42,171 nucleotides of DNA from Ignavibacteria bacterium RIFOXYC2_FULL_35_21 (lineage in GTDB: Bacteria; Bacteroidota; Ignavibacteria; Kapaibacteriales; UBA2268): positions 1-42,171 of the forward strand of contig MHAY01000079.1 of NCBI GenBank assembly GCA_001804705.1, given 5' to 3'. Below, piece after piece: positions 9,057 to 17,549 of the stretch. Position 1 is the stretch's first letter. Every line of letters begins with the position of its first letter. The notes below the pieces were generated by a model. That model saw only the letters and a list, made by a program, of their open reading frames with translations, was not told where the DNA came from and searched no databases. The position numbers and the translations under genes are program-made.

Positions 9057-9587
9057 ATGACTTTGACAAAAGATGCGATATTAAATGTTGTTAAACCGAT
9101 TTGCCCTGAAGCCGGAACTTATGAACATAGAAATCAATTATCCATTCTTATAACGAGAGAAAAACTGAAGGAAGTAGCCCGTGAACTTAGGGATAACCCA
9201 GAAACAAGTTTTGACATGTTGATTGACATAACAGCAATTGATTGGCTGAAATCCGATAATAGATTTGAAGTCGTTTATTTTCTTTATTCAAACAAGCATA
9301 AAAGCAGACTTCGACTCAAAGTTCCTGTAAAAGAAGAAAATCCTGTTTGCCCGACTGTTACAATCATTTGGGAGAGTGCCGCTTGGTATGAGAGAGAAAC
9401 TTATGATATGTACGGAATAATATTTGAGGGACATCCCAACCTTCGCCGCTTCTATATGCCTGAAGATTATGTTGACAAAGAATCAGGCGAACCGATTTAT
9501 CCACTTAGAAAAGATTACCCGTTGATGGGAGTGCCTGACACTTTGCCTTTGCCGCCTTATCCTGAGAAGTATGGGGATTTGAAATAG
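9057..9587 (+). CDS. nuoC: NADH-quinone oxidoreductase subunit C (NuoC), isolated gene
   Basis: A 176-residue NuoC protein (the 30-kDa subunit of the peripheral arm of respiratory complex I). Start ATG 9057 was chosen; the upstream TTG at 9045 gives a longer but unlikely N-terminus. The family signature is complete: [17 protein letters not shown], then [16 protein letters not shown] and [10 protein letters not shown]. NuoC is needed with NuoB, D and I to carry electrons toward quinone. No other nuo gene is near it: HEPN lies upstream and a convergent STAS gene downstream. It must therefore be supplied in trans to a complex encoded elsewhere. Confidence 0.95.
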   Translation: MTLTKDAILNVVKPICPEAGTYEHRNQLSILITREKLKEVARELRDNPETSFDMLIDITAIDWLKSDNRFEVVYFLYSNKHKSRLRLKVPVKEENPVCPTVTIIWESAAWYERETYDMYGIIFEGHPNLRRFYMPEDYVDKESGEPIYPLRKDYPLMGVPDTLPLPPYPEKYGDLK

Positions 9588-9602
9588 GCATTCATCATTT
9601 TA

Positions 9603-9629
9603 GATTCTTCGACAATGCTCAGAATGACA
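9603..9629 (+). repeat. Palindromic repeat family C, copy 1 (intergenic)
   Basis: Reads ATTCT-tcgacaatgc-TCAGAATGACA, the family C pattern. It is followed after 13 bp by a family B copy. The C-then-B layout is repeated inside the aroE-aroK linker at 35168-35231. Confidence 0.8.
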
Positions 9630-9642
9630 AATTTTCAAGTAA

Positions 9643-9670
9643 TGGATTCTGAACCAAGTTCAGAATGACA
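9643..9670 (+). repeat. Palindromic repeat family B, copy 1 (intergenic)
   Basis: A 28-bp unit with 9-bp arms ATTCTGAAC and GTTCAGAAT around CAA, preceded by TGG and followed by GACA. It lies between the convergent nuoC and STAS genes. It has no T-tract, so it is not an obvious intrinsic terminator. Confidence 0.85.
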
Positions 9671-9676
9671 TTAAGG

Positions 9677-10024
9677 TCAATTACCGTCTTTCAGGTATTG
9701 AATAGCTTCATCAACAGTTTCAGCATAATCGAAAATGGAGTCAAGCTGAGATATACTTAGCATTTTCATAACCATTTCTTTGACACCGACGAGAATGATA
9801 GGTGCTTCTGTATCTTTTAACTGCCTGTTTGCAAGGAGCAATGCTCCAAGACCAGTGCTGTCAACATGCTCGACAAAAGTCATATCGAAGACAAGTGCTT
9901 CCAACTCTGGCTGGCACAATATGAGCAGCTCCGCTTTTAACTGTGGTGCAATGTCGGCATCAAGCTTATTATTCTTCAAAGTAAAAATTGCTATGTTGTC
10001 CTGTCTGTCAATCGAAAATCTCAT
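9677..10024 (-). CDS. STAS-domain anti-sigma factor antagonist
   Basis: A 115-residue single-domain STAS protein of the SpoIIAA/RsbV type. Such proteins bind an anti-sigma kinase when unphosphorylated and so free a sigma factor or downstream regulator. The conserved phosphorylation loop is present as VDSTGLGALL, with Ser56 as the likely target. The N-terminal beta-strands (MRFSIDRQDNIAIFTLKNNKLD) also fit. No kinase or phosphatase partner gene is adjacent, so its partner must be elsewhere. It converges on nuoC and diverges from the glycosyltransferase gene with 88 bp between starts. Confidence 0.93.
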   Translation of the reverse strand: MRFSIDRQDNIAIFTLKNNKLDADIAPQLKAELLILCQPELEALVFDMTFVEHVDSTGLGALLLANRQLKDTEAPIILVGVKEMVMKMLSISQLDSIFDYAETVDEAIQYLKDGN

Positions 10025-10112
10025 ACACTTGTCTATTTAGATAATTTTAATATTTTTGAAACTACAAATTAGTTATAGAAGTTCAATTATCAAAGTTTTT
10101 TTGCAGGTTTGA

Positions 10113-11159
10113 ATGAAAAGAGGTGAACCCACAAGGATTCTAATTATCAGATTAAGCTCAATGGGAGATGTTATTCTGGCCTCTCACCTTGTTCGTAATC
10201 TGAGAGAAAGTTTGCCTAATGCTAGGATTGATTTCATTACTGCAAAGCCATTTTCAGAGATATATCAGTTCAATCCTCATATATTCAATCTATATGAATA
10301 TGATAAAAACTGGGGAAAAAGTTCAATCAGAGAATTTAAAGAAAAAATACTGAAAAATAATGGGCTCGAAAAATATGATTTGCTCATTGACCTGCAGAGA
10401 AATTACAGGTCTCTGCAACTCAGAAAAGGTCTTGGAAATAAAATTGTCAAAGTCAGGAAAAACAGGTTAAATAAATTATCTTTAGTTTATTTTAAGAAAA
10501 ATATAACTAAAGTAATTCAACAGATACCTGAAATTTATTTCAATACAATAGTTGGTTATAATGTACAAGATGACGGAAAAGGTCTTGAACTTTGGCTACC
10601 CGGAGATAAAGAAAAAGGTTTTTATCAGCCATTTTCAATAGTTAGAGTAAATGATGATAAGATAAGAATCGCAATAGCTCCGGGTGCTTATCATGAGACT
10701 AAGAGGTGGCTGCCAGAGAGATTTGCAGAGCTTATAAATGTATTAAAGAACAATTATAATGCTGAGATTGTCATTATTGGAGGACCATTTGATGTTGAAA
10801 TAACTAAACAGATAATTGATTTGTCAGGTGAAGAAGTCATTGATAAAAGCGGCTCTGATTCAATAATCAGTACAGCCGAATTAATTGATAAATGCAATAT
10901 ACTAATTACAAATGATACAGGATTAATGCATATTGCCGCAGCTAGGCAGGTGCCAGTTGTTGCTATATTCGGTTCAACCGTTAAAGAGTTTGGATTTACT
11001 CCTTTCAGAGTGAAGCATTTTGTAGTTGAAAAGGATATACCTTGCAGGCCTTGTACACATATCGGCAGGGAAACCTGCCCGAAAGGGCATTTCGATTGTA
11101 TGAATAAAATAAGTGTTGATGAAGTTTTAACTTATATTGAAAAAATATTATTGGAATAA
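10113..11159 (+). CDS. Glycosyltransferase family 9 (heptosyltransferase-like)
   Basis: A 348-residue GT-B enzyme of the ADP-heptose:LPS heptosyltransferase family, expected to add heptose to lipopolysaccharide core at the inner face of the inner membrane. Evidence: the N-terminal RILIIRLSSMGDVILASHLVRNL, the central IAPGAYHETKRWLPERFAEL, and the donor-binding NDTGLMHIAAARQVPVVAIFG block. The C-terminal CRPCTHIGRETCPKGHFDCM is a Cys-rich tail seen in WaaF/RfaF-like members. Which heptose position it uses cannot be read from the sequence. It leads a three-gene surface-glycan group, although a pair of family C repeats separates it from the next gene. Confidence 0.93.
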   Translation: MKRGEPTRILIIRLSSMGDVILASHLVRNLRESLPNARIDFITAKPFSEIYQFNPHIFNLYEYDKNWGKSSIREFKEKILKNNGLEKYDLLIDLQRNYRSLQLRKGLGNKIVKVRKNRLNKLSLVYFKKNITKVIQQIPEIYFNTIVGYNVQDDGKGLELWLPGDKEKGFYQPFSIVRVNDDKIRIAIAPGAYHETKRWLPERFAELINVLKNNYNAEIVIIGGPFDVEITKQIIDLSGEEVIDKSGSDSIISTAELIDKCNILITNDTGLMHIAAARQVPVVAIFGSTVKEFGFTPFRVKHFVVEKDIPCRPCTHIGRETCPKGHFDCMNKISVDEVLTYIEKILLE

Positions 11160-11191
11160 TCATGATAAATTAAACAAATTAGAAAATGAAA

Positions 11192-11220
11192 TGTAACACT
11201 GAGCTATGTCGAAGTGTGAA
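11192..11220 (-). repeat. Palindromic repeat family C, copy 2 (reverse orientation)
   Basis: Complement reads as a diverged family C unit (ACACTTCGACATAGCTCAGT). It faces copy 3, which starts 16 bp away, so the two could pair into a larger hairpin between the GT9 and GT39-like genes. Confidence 0.65.
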
Positions 11221-11235
11221 ACCAATGATAAAGCC

Positions 11236-11261
11236 AGTCTTCGACTTAGCTCAGACTGATA
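11236..11261 (+). repeat. Palindromic repeat family C, copy 3
   Basis: Reads AGTCTTCGACTTAGCTCAGACT, with arms AGTCT and AGACT. Inverted relative to copy 2. Confidence 0.65.
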
Positions 11262-11283
11262 ATTCTTAAACAATGAAGAAGAA

Positions 11284-12972
11284 ATGGTTCTAACAAAAGA
11301 AAAGTGGTGGATTGTTTTTGTAATTGCTTTAATGGCGATAATCATTTTTATTAATCTTGGGAGCGGTGAGATTCAGCCATGGGACGAGGGTTTGTATGCA
11401 ATTCGGGCGAAGAGTATTCTTCATTTTAATGATTTTTTGGACCAAACAGCTTACTCGCCCGGTGGCTTGTATTCATCAACATACCCCCCATTAACGATTT
11501 GGTTCATATCTGGTGCAATGTCTATCTTCGGTGAAAACCAATTCTCAGTAAGGCTTTTTTCAGCTTTGTGTTCCGTTGCAGCTTTAATATTTATTTTTCT
11601 TATTTCAAGGCGTGTGGCCTCATTCAAATTTTCTTTGCTTGCGGTTATACTGACGGGTGCAACTCTTGTATGGAATAAGTTTTCTCGTGAGGGGATGACT
11701 GACATTCCACTTACTTTCTTTTTTATACTGACTTTTTGGGCTTCGATTAAACTCAGGGAATCAGATGATAAGAAGAAAATAATTTTATTTTCAGCCATTT
11801 TTGCTGTTGGATTTGCCTCGGCACTTATGACAAAGATTGTTATATCTTTTCTTCCGTTGTTGTTTGTTTTTTTGACCTTTGTGGAGAATAATAATAAGAA
11901 ATGGTATTTGTTGGTTGCATCAATTGCCGCAATAGCTCTTGCTTCCCCATGGTATATATATATGATAAGTCAACATGGAGCACCTTTTTATAAAGCCTTA
12001 TTAGTTCCACATATTTATTCTGTAGTGGAAACAAACAGCCCTAAGCTTGGAGTGCTATACTACCTGAATCAACTCTTAGTCTCGAATTCATATATTCTGT
12101 TTACATTTGTTTTCTTATTAATGTTTATATCAGATAATTTTAGAAAGAAGATAAATGAATTAATAGAATCGAAGTATATTTTATACACAGTGATTATGTG
12201 GTTTTCAATAGCATTCATAGTATTATCCTTATCCAGAACAAAGATGCTGCATTATGCTGTTTATATGGTTCCTCCGGCTATTTTTATCGCTATTGTGTTC
12301 ATTGAAAATATAAGAGAAATAATTAAAAATAACAAGATAATATCGGTATTACTTATTTGTGTTGTTGCTCTGATAATCTGGTCTTTCAATCCCGGCTTAA
12401 GAGAGGATATTAAAATCCTTTTCACCGACTTTTCATTTACTAATGCATCATTCATTTATTTTCTGTTTATTTTAGTTTCAATTGCTTCTGTGCTTTTTCT
12501 TTACATCAATTTATTTGATAAATGGATTTCCAAATACATGATTCCCATCGTTTATTTTATAACAACTATTTTATTATTTAATATAATTGTATTGAATGGT
12601 TTTTATAGATTAGGCCATTCCTACGGAGCAGAGAAAGCTGCAGGATTTGTACTCGATTCGAAGGAAAATTCATTTGTATATTTATACCACGAGGCAACTG
12701 CCGCAGATTCACTCAATCCACAGCTTGCATGGTACACTAAAGGAATTATGAATCAATGGGTGAAAGGAAAAACATATAAGCCTTATACATTACCATTAAA
12801 TCAGAAAATAGTTGATGTTTTGAACGATATGAAATCTCTTAAAGAAAATATTGTAATATATTATAAACCAAGAGAAAAAGAATTTGCGGAGATTGTAAAT
12901 AAAAATGTATCGAAAGAATGGAAAATAACTGAGTATTGTGATAGATATATTGTTTTCAGAAGAAAATTTTAA
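11284..12972 (+). CDS. Membrane glycosyltransferase, ArnT/PMT-like (GT39/GT83 type)
   Basis: A 562-residue polytopic protein with about eleven hydrophobic helices and a soluble C-terminal part after about residue 440. The first extracytoplasmic loop carries the acidic signature of GT-C enzymes, SGEIQPWDEGLYAIRAKSI, followed by TYPPLTIW and NQFSVRLFSAL. Such enzymes move a sugar from a polyprenyl-phosphate carrier to lipid A, glycan or protein on the outer face of the inner membrane. The acceptor is unknown. The gene starts at ATG 11284. An out-of-frame ATG just upstream closes after six codons. The next gene, a methyltransferase, follows after 9 bp, so they are probably co-transcribed. Confidence 0.9.
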   Translation: MVLTKEKWWIVFVIALMAIIIFINLGSGEIQPWDEGLYAIRAKSILHFNDFLDQTAYSPGGLYSSTYPPLTIWFISGAMSIFGENQFSVRLFSALCSVAALIFIFLISRRVASFKFSLLAVILTGATLVWNKFSREGMTDIPLTFFFILTFWASIKLRESDDKKKIILFSAIFAVGFASALMTKIVISFLPLLFVFLTFVENNNKKWYLLVASIAAIALASPWYIYMISQHGAPFYKALLVPHIYSVVETNSPKLGVLYYLNQLLVSNSYILFTFVFLLMFISDNFRKKINELIESKYILYTVIMWFSIAFIVLSLSRTKMLHYAVYMVPPAIFIAIVFIENIREIIKNNKIISVLLICVVALIIWSFNPGLREDIKILFTDFSFTNASFIYFLFILVSIASVLFLYINLFDKWISKYMIPIVYFITTILLFNIIVLNGFYRLGHSYGAEKAAGFVLDSKENSFVYLYHEATAADSLNPQLAWYTKGIMNQWVKGKTYKPYTLPLNQKIVDVLNDMKSLKENIVIYYKPREKEFAEIVNKNVSKEWKITEYCDRYIVFRRKF

Positions 12973-12981
12973 AAAAATAAA

Positions 12982-13848
12982 ATGAATATAAATTTATTTG
13001 TTTGTCCCGATTGCGGTTCTGATTTAAAAGAAAATCAGGGAAATTTTATTTGTAGTTCATGCAGTAAAAATTATGGTGTAAATCATGGTATTCCATTTAT
13101 GTATCCGAGCTATTTTACAGAGAATGAGAAGCAGATGAATTACCTCGAGCATTATAAATATGACGGTGAGTATTATGATTATTTTGAAGGAAGAATTTGT
13201 AAAGCAACCGAACATGATGAGAGGAGATTAAGAGAATATATTTTATCATTAATCCCAAAAACAGCAAAGAATATTCTTGATGTTGGGTCTGGCGGTGCAT
13301 GGCTGGCAAAGTCATTGCAGAATAAAAATGTTGAGTTGTACTCTTTTGATATTTCACCAAACAATATTTCAAAAGCATTAGAACTTTATCCTTTTGAAAA
13401 CCATCATGGAATTGTTGGCGATGCACTCAATCCACCTTTCAGGAATGGAACATTCGATTGCATTATTTCATCGGAGGTAATAGAACACATTGTCGAGCCA
13501 AAACTATTTATTCAAAAGTTGATTTCACTGTTGAAGACTGACGGGAGATTAATCATCAGCACACCATACAAGGAAAATATTCAATATTCGATTTGTACGC
13601 ATTGCAACCAGCCGACACCTCATAATGCTCATCTGCATTCATTTGATGAAAATAAATTGAAGAATCTTATTGATGATAATAAAATTGTATTTAGTAGTTA
13701 CATATTTGGCAATAAAGCCCTGCATATGCTGAGAACTAATTTTTTATTGCAATTCCTTCCATTCGGATTATGGAAATTTGTCGATGCAATAGCCAATTTT
13801 ATTCTGAATAAAAGAGGGCATATTGTGTGTAAATATGAATTAAAGTGA
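12982..13848 (+). CDS. SAM-dependent methyltransferase with N-terminal zinc ribbon
   Basis: A 288-residue class I methyltransferase. A Trm112-like zinc ribbon comes first (Cys8, Cys11, Cys24, Cys27 in CPDCGS...CSSCS). The Rossmann domain follows with motif I ILDVGSGGAW, an acidic strand end YSFDIS, and the motif DCIISSEVIEHIVEP. The tail, HNAHLHSFDENKLKNLI, is common in enzymes of glycan and lipid biosynthesis. It sits 9 bp after a membrane glycosyltransferase, which suggests modification of a surface sugar or its lipid carrier. The substrate cannot be told. Confidence 0.9.
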   Translation: MNINLFVCPDCGSDLKENQGNFICSSCSKNYGVNHGIPFMYPSYFTENEKQMNYLEHYKYDGEYYDYFEGRICKATEHDERRLREYILSLIPKTAKNILDVGSGGAWLAKSLQNKNVELYSFDISPNNISKALELYPFENHHGIVGDALNPPFRNGTFDCIISSEVIEHIVEPKLFIQKLISLLKTDGRLIISTPYKENIQYSICTHCNQPTPHNAHLHSFDENKLKNLIDDNKIVFSSYIFGNKALHMLRTNFLLQFLPFGLWKFVDAIANFILNKRGHIVCKYELK

Positions 13849-13929
13849 GATTAATTATTTATTTTTCGCTTTCAAATTCTTAAGAATTAAATTATTTAAA
13901 ATGTAAGAGTAAGTATTTTAAAATCAGTT

Positions 13930-14207
13930 TTAAATACTATATTTATATTTCTTGGGTATTACAGATAGAATTGCCCTTAGAGCATTATTTATTTGTCAGA
14001 TGTTTGAAAATATTTAGAAACATCTTTATCAATTTTTATGTAATTAATTTTTTCCTTCTTGTTTTGTTGATACACTTCTTTATTTGGCGAATAAACGGTA
14101 ACAGTAAACCCTTCCTGCAATTTTGCGTGATGTTTTCCTCTTACTCCCTTAGAAAAATCATACTCAGCTAACATTGTATCATTTGTATTTTTAATTTTTG
14201 TTTTCAT
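13930..14207 (-). pseudogene. Antitoxin-like YDFSKGVRGK family protein, frameshifted
   Basis: The open part is 72 residues (MKTKIKNTNDTMLAEYDFSK...QTSDK) and stops at TAA 13989-13991. The family usually continues SVNxALRxLIxL. That ending is present just downstream in the +1 frame as NNALRAILSVIPKKYKYSI, ending at TAA 13930-13932. A single missing base between the Lys codon and the TAA would restore DKVNNALRAIL. This family is typically found beside toxins, but none is adjacent: the gene follows cbpA by 5 bp. Either a recent frameshift or a read error at an A-rich spot would explain it. The family name is from memory. Confidence 0.75.
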
Positions 14208-14212
14208 ACTGT

Positions 14213-15142
14213 TTACTTCCTCAATACTTTCAGTTTCTCAAATAGTTCTTTTTCTTCCTGGGATAAATTTTGTGGGATGTTAACCAGTATTTTAGCGTAT
14301 AAATCTCCTCTCTCAGTTGGATTGTTGTATTTAGGCATGCCCTGCTTTTTTAATTTTAATACAGTGCCATTCTGTGTCCCGGCTGGTATTTTTAAATTGA
14401 TTGTCCCGCCAAATGTTTTCAGCTTGGTACTGCCTCCAAGTATGGCTTTGTATAAATCAACCGGCACTTCAATGTGAAGGTCATCGCCGGTTCTCTCAAC
14501 TTTGCTATGGGGTTTGACATTTAATTTGATGATTAAATCACCAGTTGTACCGCCATGTTTGCCTGATGTTCCCTTTCCTGTAATTTTTAACGATTGACCA
14601 TCGGTTACACCCGGTTTAATTTTCATGTCAATTTTCTGTTCATCAATTTGAATTAATCTCTGAGTGCCGCTAAAAGCTTCTGCCAGAGTAATGTCAATTT
14701 CAACAACAGTGTCTGTGCCTTTTTTGGGTGGTTGCCGAAACCCTGTTCGTTGAACAAAACCCTCGCCGAAAATATTTTTGAAGAAGTCGGACACGTTGCC
14801 TGAGTCAAACATATCGCTAAAGCCTCCTAAACCACCGCCTTTTCTCTTTCTTCCTGCCTGGCTTGTGCCGAACCATTCTGACCAGTCGAAGTTCTGGGCA
14901 TCACCGCCTGTCTGCCTGTAACTGTTCCAGGATGAACCAAGATTATCATATTTCTTTCTTTTCTCAGGGTCGCTGAGAACCTCATAGGCTTCGCTTATTT
15001 CCTTGAATTTATTTTCTGCATCTTTCCCTTTGTTACGGTCAGGATGGTACTTCACAGCAAGGCTTCTGAAAGCCTTTTTGATTTCATCAGTCGTAGCAGT
15101 CTTGCTTATACCGAGTATCTTATAATAGTCCCTGAATTCCAT
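14213..15142 (-). CDS. cbpA: CbpA-like DnaJ co-chaperone (J-domain plus C-terminal domains)
   Basis: A 309-residue type II J-domain protein that stimulates DnaK ATPase and, in E. coli CbpA, also binds curved DNA. The J domain fills residues 1-70 with the HPD motif at 33-35 (KYHPDRNKG) and YEVLSDPEKRKKYD. A Gly/Phe-rich linker follows (GLGGFSDMFDSGNVSDFF), then two beta-sandwich substrate domains (KKGTDTVVEIDITLAEAFSG..., GTINLKIPAGTQNGTVLKLKKQG). The DnaJ zinc finger is absent, which separates it from DnaJ. No cbpM-like gene is next to it; the next ORF is the broken antitoxin-like gene. Confidence 0.94.
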   Translation of the reverse strand: MEFRDYYKILGISKTATTDEIKKAFRSLAVKYHPDRNKGKDAENKFKEISEAYEVLSDPEKRKKYDNLGSSWNSYRQTGGDAQNFDWSEWFGTSQAGRKRKGGGLGGFSDMFDSGNVSDFFKNIFGEGFVQRTGFRQPPKKGTDTVVEIDITLAEAFSGTQRLIQIDEQKIDMKIKPGVTDGQSLKITGKGTSGKHGGTTGDLIIKLNVKPHSKVERTGDDLHIEVPVDLYKAILGGSTKLKTFGGTINLKIPAGTQNGTVLKLKKQGMPKYNNPTERGDLYAKILVNIPQNLSQEEKELFEKLKVLRK

Positions 15143-15185
15143 TTTAATAGTTGATGTTACTTATAATTCACATTAAATAGATAAA

Positions 15186-15213
15186 ATTTTCAATTTTCAA
15201 TTTCCAATTTTCA
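15186..15213 (+). repeat. Heptamer tract H1, unit ATTTTCA x4
   Basis: Four tandem 7-bp units (the third is ATTTCCA), with another unit 4 bp further on. Intergenic, between pfk and cbpA. It follows the ATTNNNA pattern shared by tracts H2, H4, H5 and H6. Confidence 0.75.
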
Positions 15214-15318
15214 ATAAATTTTCAATAATTAAATTTTAAAATGAACCTCCATAAGTTATTTTAAAAATTTGCTCATTATAAATTCAATGAAAATTAAAAA
15301 ATTTAAATTGATAATTCA

Positions 15319-16527
15319 CTACAAATACCTGTGAACAGGTCCATTTTGTTTAATAAATTTCGGTTTGAACTCACCGGCTTTTCTACCGAAACAAACACCG
15401 AGAGCTTCATAAAATTCAATTTCGTTTGTATCAATAAATCTTTGTCTGATTGCTTCATAAGTCGGAATGTAGATGATTTTATCATGTTCGACATCAACTA
15501 CGGTTACACCGGATAAATCATTAACAAGTAGAAGGACTGCGGCTCCTCCGCCTTGTTTGCCAAAAGCAACGTCATAGCTTGTTGTTCCACCCGACCTGAC
15601 AAGATGCCCCAAAGAAAGTTCCCTGATTTCGGGAAACTCGTATATACCCTTAACATAAATTCCTTCCTGCTTCAGAACTTTCTCCCAGTCGGGGTCTTGC
15701 TTCATATAAAATTCAAGCTGTTGTCTAATGTATTGTCCGACACCTGTGAGCCTTTGATGTCCGAAAGAATCCTTCAGGGACTCATCCGTGAAGTATCTGC
15801 CTTCTTTGTCTTTGACTCCTTCTGCGGCAACAATTATGTAAGTCGAGCCTTTGACATCGCTCGAAATAAGCCTGCTGGTATATGTTTCCTTAAAATGCTG
15901 ATATAGAATTTCATAATCTACATTAATTTCGGGGATGAGAATAGCATCGGCATCTGCCCCTATCCCTCCCCTGAAAGCAGTATGGCCTGCATACCTGCCG
16001 AATACCTCAATAATCAAGGCTCTGTTATGGGTTAAACCAGTTGTTCTTAATTCGGCAGTGAATTTTGAAATGCGGTTAATCGTGGAGTCGCCTCCGACTG
16101 AATAGGTCTGAAGGTCGAGGTCCATTGTTTTCGGAACATGCACACAACTAATCCCCTGGCTGACCAAATCAACAACGACCGAACCTGTGTCGTCGCCTCC
16201 GGCTATGACAAGTCCGTCAATGCTGTGCATTTTCAAGCCGGCTTTGATTTTTTCGTACTTCTGGTCATCTTTGATTTTTGATATTTTTACTCTTGAGTGT
16301 CCTGCCTCGGAACCTGCGACCTCAGAACTTATCCTGTCTGCTCTTGCCTTATCAATAATCACAGGAACAAGACTGGTAAGATTGTACAGCCCCGCATAGC
16401 CGTTTGGTATGATGCATATTTCAATACCGAGATGGTGAGCCATTCTTGCTGCACCGTTGATTACTGCATTTAACCCTCCGCAGTCGCCGCCGCTTGTAAT
16501 AACACCGATTTTCTTTATTCCGTTCAT
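15319..16527 (-). CDS. pfkA: 6-phosphofructokinase, PPi-type active-site residues
   Basis: A 402-residue phosphofructokinase. It phosphorylates fructose 6-phosphate, the committed step of glycolysis. The phosphoryl-donor loop begins GVITSGGDCGGLN (8-20). The donor-selecting site reads GGDDT (110-114) with Asp where ATP-dependent enzymes have Gly, and PKTMD (132-136) has Lys at the second selector position. In established family knowledge, Asp plus Lys at these sites marks pyrophosphate-dependent enzymes, so a reversible PPi-PFK is the likeliest reading. The symbol is a family label; pfp may be more apt. The gene diverges from murI over a 187-bp AT-rich gap. Confidence 0.9.
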   Translation of the reverse strand: MNGIKKIGVITSGGDCGGLNAVINGAARMAHHLGIEICIIPNGYAGLYNLTSLVPVIIDKARADRISSEVAGSEAGHSRVKISKIKDDQKYEKIKAGLKMHSIDGLVIAGGDDTGSVVVDLVSQGISCVHVPKTMDLDLQTYSVGGDSTINRISKFTAELRTTGLTHNRALIIEVFGRYAGHTAFRGGIGADADAILIPEINVDYEILYQHFKETYTSRLISSDVKGSTYIIVAAEGVKDKEGRYFTDESLKDSFGHQRLTGVGQYIRQQLEFYMKQDPDWEKVLKQEGIYVKGIYEFPEIRELSLGHLVRSGGTTSYDVAFGKQGGGAAVLLLVNDLSGVTVVDVEHDKIIYIPTYEAIRQRFIDTNEIEFYEALGVCFGRKAGEFKPKFIKQNGPVHRYL

Positions 16528-16714
16528 TTTTACCCCAGATGGAATTTAATTTCTTCTAACATTTTCAATTACAAAACTAATAAATCCTATGTAAAAGGAA
16601 ATCCCTTTTGAAACAAGTTTATGGAATAAATAACAAATAATGACCCTTTTATAATTTTTTTTTCCGCTTCAATAAGATATTTTTGAATTTCTGTTTATTT
16701 ACAATAAAAATATA

Positions 16715-17548
16715 ATGGATATGAAGAATAATCCAATCGGAGTATTTGATTCGGGCATAGGCGGTTTAAGCGTCCTCAAGCAGTTCATTCGCTTTCTGCC
16801 ATTTGAAAGATATGTATATCTTGGCGATACAGCACGTGTTCCTTATGGCAACAGGTCTCCTGAGACTGTTAAACGATATGCAAAGGAAAGCACGAGGTTT
16901 TTGCTCGAACATGATGTAAAGCTGATTGTTGTTGCTTGCAATACAGTGTCATCAGTTGCTTTGGATGTTGTACGTGAGCTTTCGACGGTTCCTGTAATCG
17001 GAATGATTTATCCGGCAGCTGTAGCGGCACTCAGGGCAACAGTCAATAAAAAAATTGGAGTAATCGGAACGAGAGCGACAATTAACAGCAATGCTTACTC
17101 TGAAGAAATCAACAAGCTGAGTAATGGTGATAATATAAAAGTCATATCCCAGGCATGTCCTTTATTTGTGCCGATTATCGAGGAGGGATGGCTGGAACAT
17201 CCTGCAACAAGACTAATCAGCGAGGAATATCTTTCAGGATTGAAAGCTGAAAATATAGATACACTTGTGCTTGGCTGTACTCATTATCCGTTATTGAAAC
17301 AACTTTTAACTGAAATGATGCCTGGAATATCTCTTGTTGACTCTGGTGAACATGCCGCTGTAATGGCTGTTAGAATGTTAGCAGAGCAGGAAAATTTAGT
17401 TGAAGAGAAGGATGTTTATGTTCAAAAGCCCGGGATTGAATTTTTTGTTACTGATATACCATCGACATTCTTTGATATTGCACAAAAATTTCTCGGCTTC
17501 ACTGTCGAAAGTCCGAAAATAGTAAGTCTTAGTAGTCTAATAAAATAA
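16715..17548 (+). CDS. murI: Glutamate racemase MurI
   Basis: Makes D-glutamate for peptidoglycan by two-base racemisation. The 277 residues show GVFDSGIGGLSVL (Asp12, Ser13), the first catalytic Cys75 in VVACNTVSS, and the second Cys188 in LGCTHYPLL. YLGDTARVPYGNRS gives the Tyr-Gly substrate loop. Length and motif order are normal. The SDR gene starts 1 bp after its stop, so both are on one transcript that ends at the terminator at 18369. Confidence 0.97.
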   Translation: MDMKNNPIGVFDSGIGGLSVLKQFIRFLPFERYVYLGDTARVPYGNRSPETVKRYAKESTRFLLEHDVKLIVVACNTVSSVALDVVRELSTVPVIGMIYPAAVAALRATVNKKIGVIGTRATINSNAYSEEINKLSNGDNIKVISQACPLFVPIIEEGWLEHPATRLISEEYLSGLKAENIDTLVLGCTHYPLLKQLLTEMMPGISLVDSGEHAAVMAVRMLAEQENLVEEKDVYVQKPGIEFFVTDIPSTFFDIAQKFLGFTVESPKIVSLSSLIK

Positions 17549-17549
17549 T

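Noticed and set aside
11160-11345. A 61-codon minus-strand ORF between the glycosyltransferases
   Set aside because: It runs through the family C repeats and into the next gene, with no protein-like features.
13971-14171. A plus-strand ORF rich in Phe/Ile opposite the antitoxin-like gene
   Set aside because: It is the complement of a frame with clear family similarity and reads like translated AT-rich DNA.
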